Shown in pieces: positions 6,439 to 8,545 of a stretch of 8,545 nucleotides of DNA (position 1 is the stretch's first letter; the number at the start of each line of letters is the position of its first letter). The notes under the pieces were generated by a model. The model worked only from the letters and a program-made list of their open reading frames with translations, did no database searches and had not been told where the DNA came from. The position numbers and the translations under genes were made by a program. Source of the stretch: an uncultured Lachnospiraceae bacterium. GTDB taxonomy: Bacteria; Bacillota; Clostridia; Lachnospirales; Lachnospiraceae. The stretch lies in the NCBI GenBank assembly GCA_937915975.1, contig CALGGL010000280.1, positions 1-8,545 on the forward strand, read 5' to 3'.

Positions 6439-6810
6439 ATGTCCCGTCCGGATATTGGTGAAACACCTACGTCAGCAACCACCAATTTGGAGTGGAACAA
6501 TCAAACAATTACAATTACCTTCCAAGGTTATGAATGTACTCCTTCATACGGTGAAGAAACTATAGAAGCAAGAGAAAACGGCGAGTACCATTATCATACC
6601 AATTCCGACAGCTTAGTGTATACTTTATATGTACCTGCTGATTATGATGGACTGGTTATCAGTGTTCCAAGAGAAGGCTATACGGAGGCATACTACAATG
6701 CCGCTCTCATTGACGCCATCAATTCTCCGGTTTTGGGTCCTGATAAAAAAGGAATTACCTATAATCCGGATCAGCTTATATTTTTCAGAGTAAATGAAAA
6801 TATCAGATAA
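6439..6810 (+). CDS. 123-aa fragment homologous to the C-terminal domain of the downstream surface protein
   Basis: The frame encodes LEWNNQTITITF..., LYVPADYDGLVISVPREGYTEAYYNA, LGPDKKGITYNPDQLIFFRVNENIR (matching blocks given in pieces). Each aligns with the last ~115 residues of the protein at 6825: ITYNNQTVRIGV, FYIPADYDGLVLSIP, EGYTEAWFNA, LGPDECGWTYTPDQLYFFKVNDYIR. It has no signal peptide or membrane segment and no ribosome binding site before ATG 6439; translation would need reinitiation from the 57-aa frame ending 2 bases upstream. Together 6263-6810 looks like one shortened family member that lost the stalk and the first half of the outer domain and is now out of frame. I favour a pseudogene, but the C-terminal domain itself is intact to its conserved end. 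The stop is 14 bases before the next ATG. Confidence 0.6.
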   Translation: MSRPDIGETPTSATTNLEWNNQTITITFQGYECTPSYGEETIEARENGEYHYHTNSDSLVYTLYVPADYDGLVISVPREGYTEAYYNAALIDAINSPVLGPDKKGITYNPDQLIFFRVNENIR

Positions 6811-6824
6811 TTACGGAGGAAAAC

Positions 6825-8000
6825 ATGGATAATAACAATAATAATCAACAGGGATACGGTAATTCCGGTTATGATAACAGCTATAATGACGGTTACGATA
6901 ACAGCTATAACAATGGTTACGATAACAGCTATAACGGCGGTTACGATAACAGCTATAACGACGGCTATAACAATGGATACAACGGAAATTATGGAGATGA
7001 TTATAGTAACGGCTATAACAATTATGATCCAAATTACGATAATTATTACCAACCAAAAAGAAAAACCGGTCTTACCGTCGCTATAATTTCAATCATTGCA
7101 GTTATCATCACAGCTGTAACAATATTAATCATAGTATTATCAAAGGGCGAAAAAAAAGAAGGCACTACAGATGCTTCCGGAACCGCAACGGCAGCTTCTA
7201 CGGAAGCCATTAGCACCGATGCAGCTTCAACAGAATCCACAACAACAGAAGCCATTACTGAAGCCACAACAGAAGCTCCGGCACCGACACCATTTGCAGA
7301 GGCAAACGGATATTCTTGGAGCGATCCTTATGCGGGACTCCAGCTTACTTCTTATCCATATGCAGCTTATGATGCAACAGGAACCAAGCTTACAGACGAT
7401 GAAATCGTCTTTGATAATATAACCGGAAACTACACTTTTGATAATATCACCAAATCCGTGCCGGATGCAAACGGCTATGTAACCGTAACGGTACCATATA
7501 CTATTACAACTCATATAAGATTAACCGCCAAAGAAACAGTAACTGCAAGCTATAATGCAACCGCTTATAACAGGCTTTTGAACTATTCGGATTATTATAC
7601 CGGTACACAGATTAACCAGGGATGGGACTATAACACAGGTAACTGGGCAACTGATTATGTTTATACAGATATAACATACAATAACCAAACCGTTCGAATA
7701 GGTGTACTTGTTACCGAAGAATATAATTATCCCGAATATTCATTTGTTGAGCAAAATGATGCAGGCTGGGTATATGATAGCACTACAGAAAGAAAAACAA
7801 CAATTAACTTTTATATCCCTGCCGATTATGATGGTTTGGTATTAAGCATCCCTAAAGAAGGTTATACGGAAGCATGGTTTAATGCAGACAGCACCGCTGA
7901 TGGAACACAAACCTATAACATCCTCGGTCCGGACGAATGCGGATGGACCTATACACCGGATCAGCTTTACTTCTTCAAGGTAAATGATTATATAAGATAG
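6825..8000 (+). CDS. Type II membrane-anchored surface protein with Tyr/Asn/Gly-rich repeat head and unknown outer domain
   Basis: 391 residues; start supported by GGAGG (6815-6819), 5 bases before ATG. Residues 1-77 are a low-complexity Asn/Tyr/Gly/Asp head with four 8-residue repeats GYDNSYN(D/N/G) and looser copies after them. KRK (78-80) leads into one membrane helix (about 83-105), so the head should be cytoplasmic and the rest outside. A Thr/Ala/Ser/Glu stalk (about 110-158) is followed by a beta-rich, Tyr/Thr/Asn-rich domain (about 160-391). I recognise no enzyme motif. The last ~115 residues form a module also present in the gene fragment just upstream, with PADYDGLV, EGYTEA and PDQLYFF as its clearest blocks. 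There is no LPXTG or cell-wall binding repeat. The gene is last in its group and ends in a strong terminator. A role in adhesion or surface display is only an inference. Confidence 0.75.
   Translation: MDNNNNNQQGYGNSGYDNSYNDGYDNSYNNGYDNSYNGGYDNSYNDGYNNGYNGNYGDDYSNGYNNYDPNYDNYYQPKRKTGLTVAIISIIAVIITAVTILIIVLSKGEKKEGTTDASGTATAASTEAISTDAASTESTTTEAITEATTEAPAPTPFAEANGYSWSDPYAGLQLTSYPYAAYDATGTKLTDDEIVFDNITGNYTFDNITKSVPDANGYVTVTVPYTITTHIRLTAKETVTASYNATAYNRLLNYSDYYTGTQINQGWDYNTGNWATDYVYTDITYNNQTVRIGVLVTEEYNYPEYSFVEQNDAGWVYDSTTERKTTINFYIPADYDGLVLSIPKEGYTEAWFNADSTADGTQTYNILGPDECGWTYTPDQLYFFKVNDYIR
6867..6962 (+). repeat. Four 24-bp tandem repeats in the head of the surface protein
   Basis: Units at 6867-6890, 6891-6914, 6915-6938 and 6939-6962 encode GYDNSYN(D/N/N-or-G). 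The DNA is nearly identical (GATAACAGCTATAA in all four), so the array expanded recently. Degenerate GYNNGYNGNY copies continue to about 7035. Being a multiple of three, copy-number change keeps the frame. Confidence 0.9.
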
Positions 8001-8012
8001 TTTAACTTAACG

Positions 8013-8044
8013 AAAACAGGAAGGTTTAAACCTTCCTGTTTTTT
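8013..8044. terminator. Strong bidirectional terminator between surface protein and hicB
   Basis: AAAACAGGAAGG (8013-8024) and CCTTCCTGTTTT (8031-8042) form a perfect 12-bp stem around TTTAAA, followed by T residues to 8044; the A-tract on the other side supplies the T-tract for the minus strand. It lies 13 bases after the surface-protein stop and 3 bases beyond the hicB stop, serving both convergent transcripts. Confidence 0.93.
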
Positions 8045-8046
8045 GT

Positions 8047-8391
8047 TTATGATGCTATTTTTTCCAACTTTTCTTTTACAGCTTCCTCAATAAAACTATT
8101 GAGACTTTTGTTATGAGTTATTGAATAAATCGCAGCTTGTCTGTGAAGTTCACTTCCAATCCTTATATTAAGGCTTCCCTTATATGCTTTTTCAGGCTCA
8201 ATTCCCTCTTCCTCACACAAACTTAAATATTCATCTATTGCATTATGAAAATCATCTATTAACTCTGTTCCATTTTTTCCTTCATATGATATTAACGAAC
8301 TTATACCTTGTACTTTTCCATAAAAAATTAAATCTTCTTCTGAAAATTCAACGCTTCCTATATAATCTTTATATTGAATAACACTATTCAT
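8047..8391 (-). CDS. hicB: HicB-family antitoxin
   Basis: 114 residues; AGGAGGG (8398-8404 complement) lies 6 bases before ATG. The N-terminal half has the HicB partial RNase-H-like fold pattern: YKDYIGSVEFSEEDLIFYGKVQGI, then a helix FHNAIDEYLSLCEEEG (a common 'L...F..AVD.Y...C...G..P' HicB signature). Residues about 70-114 (GSLNIRIGSELHRQAA, then two helices) look like a ribbon-helix-helix DNA-binding domain, so it can neutralise the toxin and repress its own operon. Its ATG overlaps the hicA stop (ATGA), giving the toxin-first, antitoxin-second order usual for hicAB. Length fits the family's RHH-bearing form. Such pairs function in genome stability or phage defence; which applies here is unknown. 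Confidence 0.9.
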   Translation of the reverse strand: MNSVIQYKDYIGSVEFSEEDLIFYGKVQGISSLISYEGKNGTELIDDFHNAIDEYLSLCEEEGIEPEKAYKGSLNIRIGSELHRQAAIYSITHNKSLNSFIEEAVKEKLEKIAS

Positions 8392-8543
8392 ATCAATCCC
8401 TCCTGTTCTAATTTTTCTATTAATTGTTTAACCTGGTATTCTAAAAGCTCCTTACGTGGATGTGGTTTATGAAGTAATATCTTACTTTTATATAAATCAC
8501 TTTCAAATATTACTCTTGACCCACTTGTTTTTCCTTTATTACT
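8388..8543 (-). CDS. hicA: HicA-family toxin, C-terminal part (runs off the window)
   Basis: The last 51 codons of a minus-strand gene read GKTSGSRVIF, then ILLHKPHPRKEL, then YQVKQLIEKLEQEGLI and stop TGA, which overlaps the hicB ATG by the ATGA arrangement. LHKPHP..EL..YQV..(I/L)...L...G is the standard HicA C-terminus. HicA is a small double-stranded-RNA-binding-fold mRNA interferase. The position where many HicA proteins have the catalytic His (GSHH or GSNH) reads GSR here, a variant I associate with a HicA-like subgroup, so RNase activity is not assured. The 5' end and promoter lie beyond 8545. Confidence 0.85.
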   Translation of the reverse strand, partial: SNKGKTSGSRVIFESDLYKSKILLHKPHPRKELLEYQVKQLIEKLEQEGLI

Positions 8544-8545
8544 TT

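Noticed and set aside
6867..6962. Regular repeats as a possible CRISPR array
   Set aside because: Units are directly adjacent without unique spacers, are in frame and encode a protein repeat.
6871..7086. Thr/Ile-rich frame overlapping the repeat head of the surface protein, plus minus-strand Val/Ile-rich and Tyr/Cys-rich frames over the same bases
   Set aside because: They are reading-frame shadows of the tandem repeat; they lack ribosome sites and the GYDNSYN frame has start, ribosome site and membrane helix.

Overview
The window looks like chromosome (or a metagenome contig) from a low-to-moderate GC Firmicute, most likely a gut or rumen Lachnospiraceae. This rests on strong AGGAGG-type ribosome binding sites, A/T-rich codon use, and a gene repertoire typical of that group: a clostripain-like C11 protease on a type II membrane anchor, a large HTH regulator, a DHH-family phosphoesterase and a HicAB toxin-antitoxin pair. 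No search could be run, so the taxonomy is an inference.

Layout. 1-240 is ordinary-composition DNA holding the 3' end of an unrecognised minus-strand gene followed by its intrinsic terminator. About 240-1325 is an abruptly different segment (5 of 60 G/C in 481-540, 12 of 60 in 541-600). It carries one minus-strand frame for an Asn/Lys-rich, four-helix membrane protein. The frame stays open upstream of its only plausible start, a TTG, almost to the edge of the segment, with no ATG. By memory it resembles the C-terminal membrane module of protist proteins. The segment is therefore either an inter-kingdom transfer or an assembly chimera, and is the strangest thing in the window.

1364-4923 is a probable plus-strand operon: an HTH regulator with a large C-terminal sensor-like region, then 44 bp later a membrane-anchored clostripain-family (C11) protease with its catalytic His and Cys present. 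It ends in two consecutive hairpins; the second is a bidirectional terminator shared with the convergent DHH phosphoesterase gene (5041-5979, minus).

5980-6262 is a divergent intergenic region with a good minus-strand promoter, a long imperfect hairpin and a plus-strand -10 box. 6263-8000 holds a plus-strand group of surface-protein genes. A 57-aa membrane peptide and a 123-aa soluble domain together look like a shortened, frame-broken copy of the intact 391-aa protein that follows. A strong bidirectional terminator separates this group from a minus-strand hicA-hicB operon (8047 to the window end), with hicA cut off by the edge.

Common thread: three independently encoded proteins (the protease, the 57-aa peptide and the 391-aa protein) share one plan: a cytoplasmic Asn/Gln/Tyr-rich N-terminus, a short basic stretch and one membrane helix. 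In the two long ones this continues into a Thr/Ser/Asp-rich stalk and a large outside domain. They look like a locally amplified family of type II anchored surface proteins.
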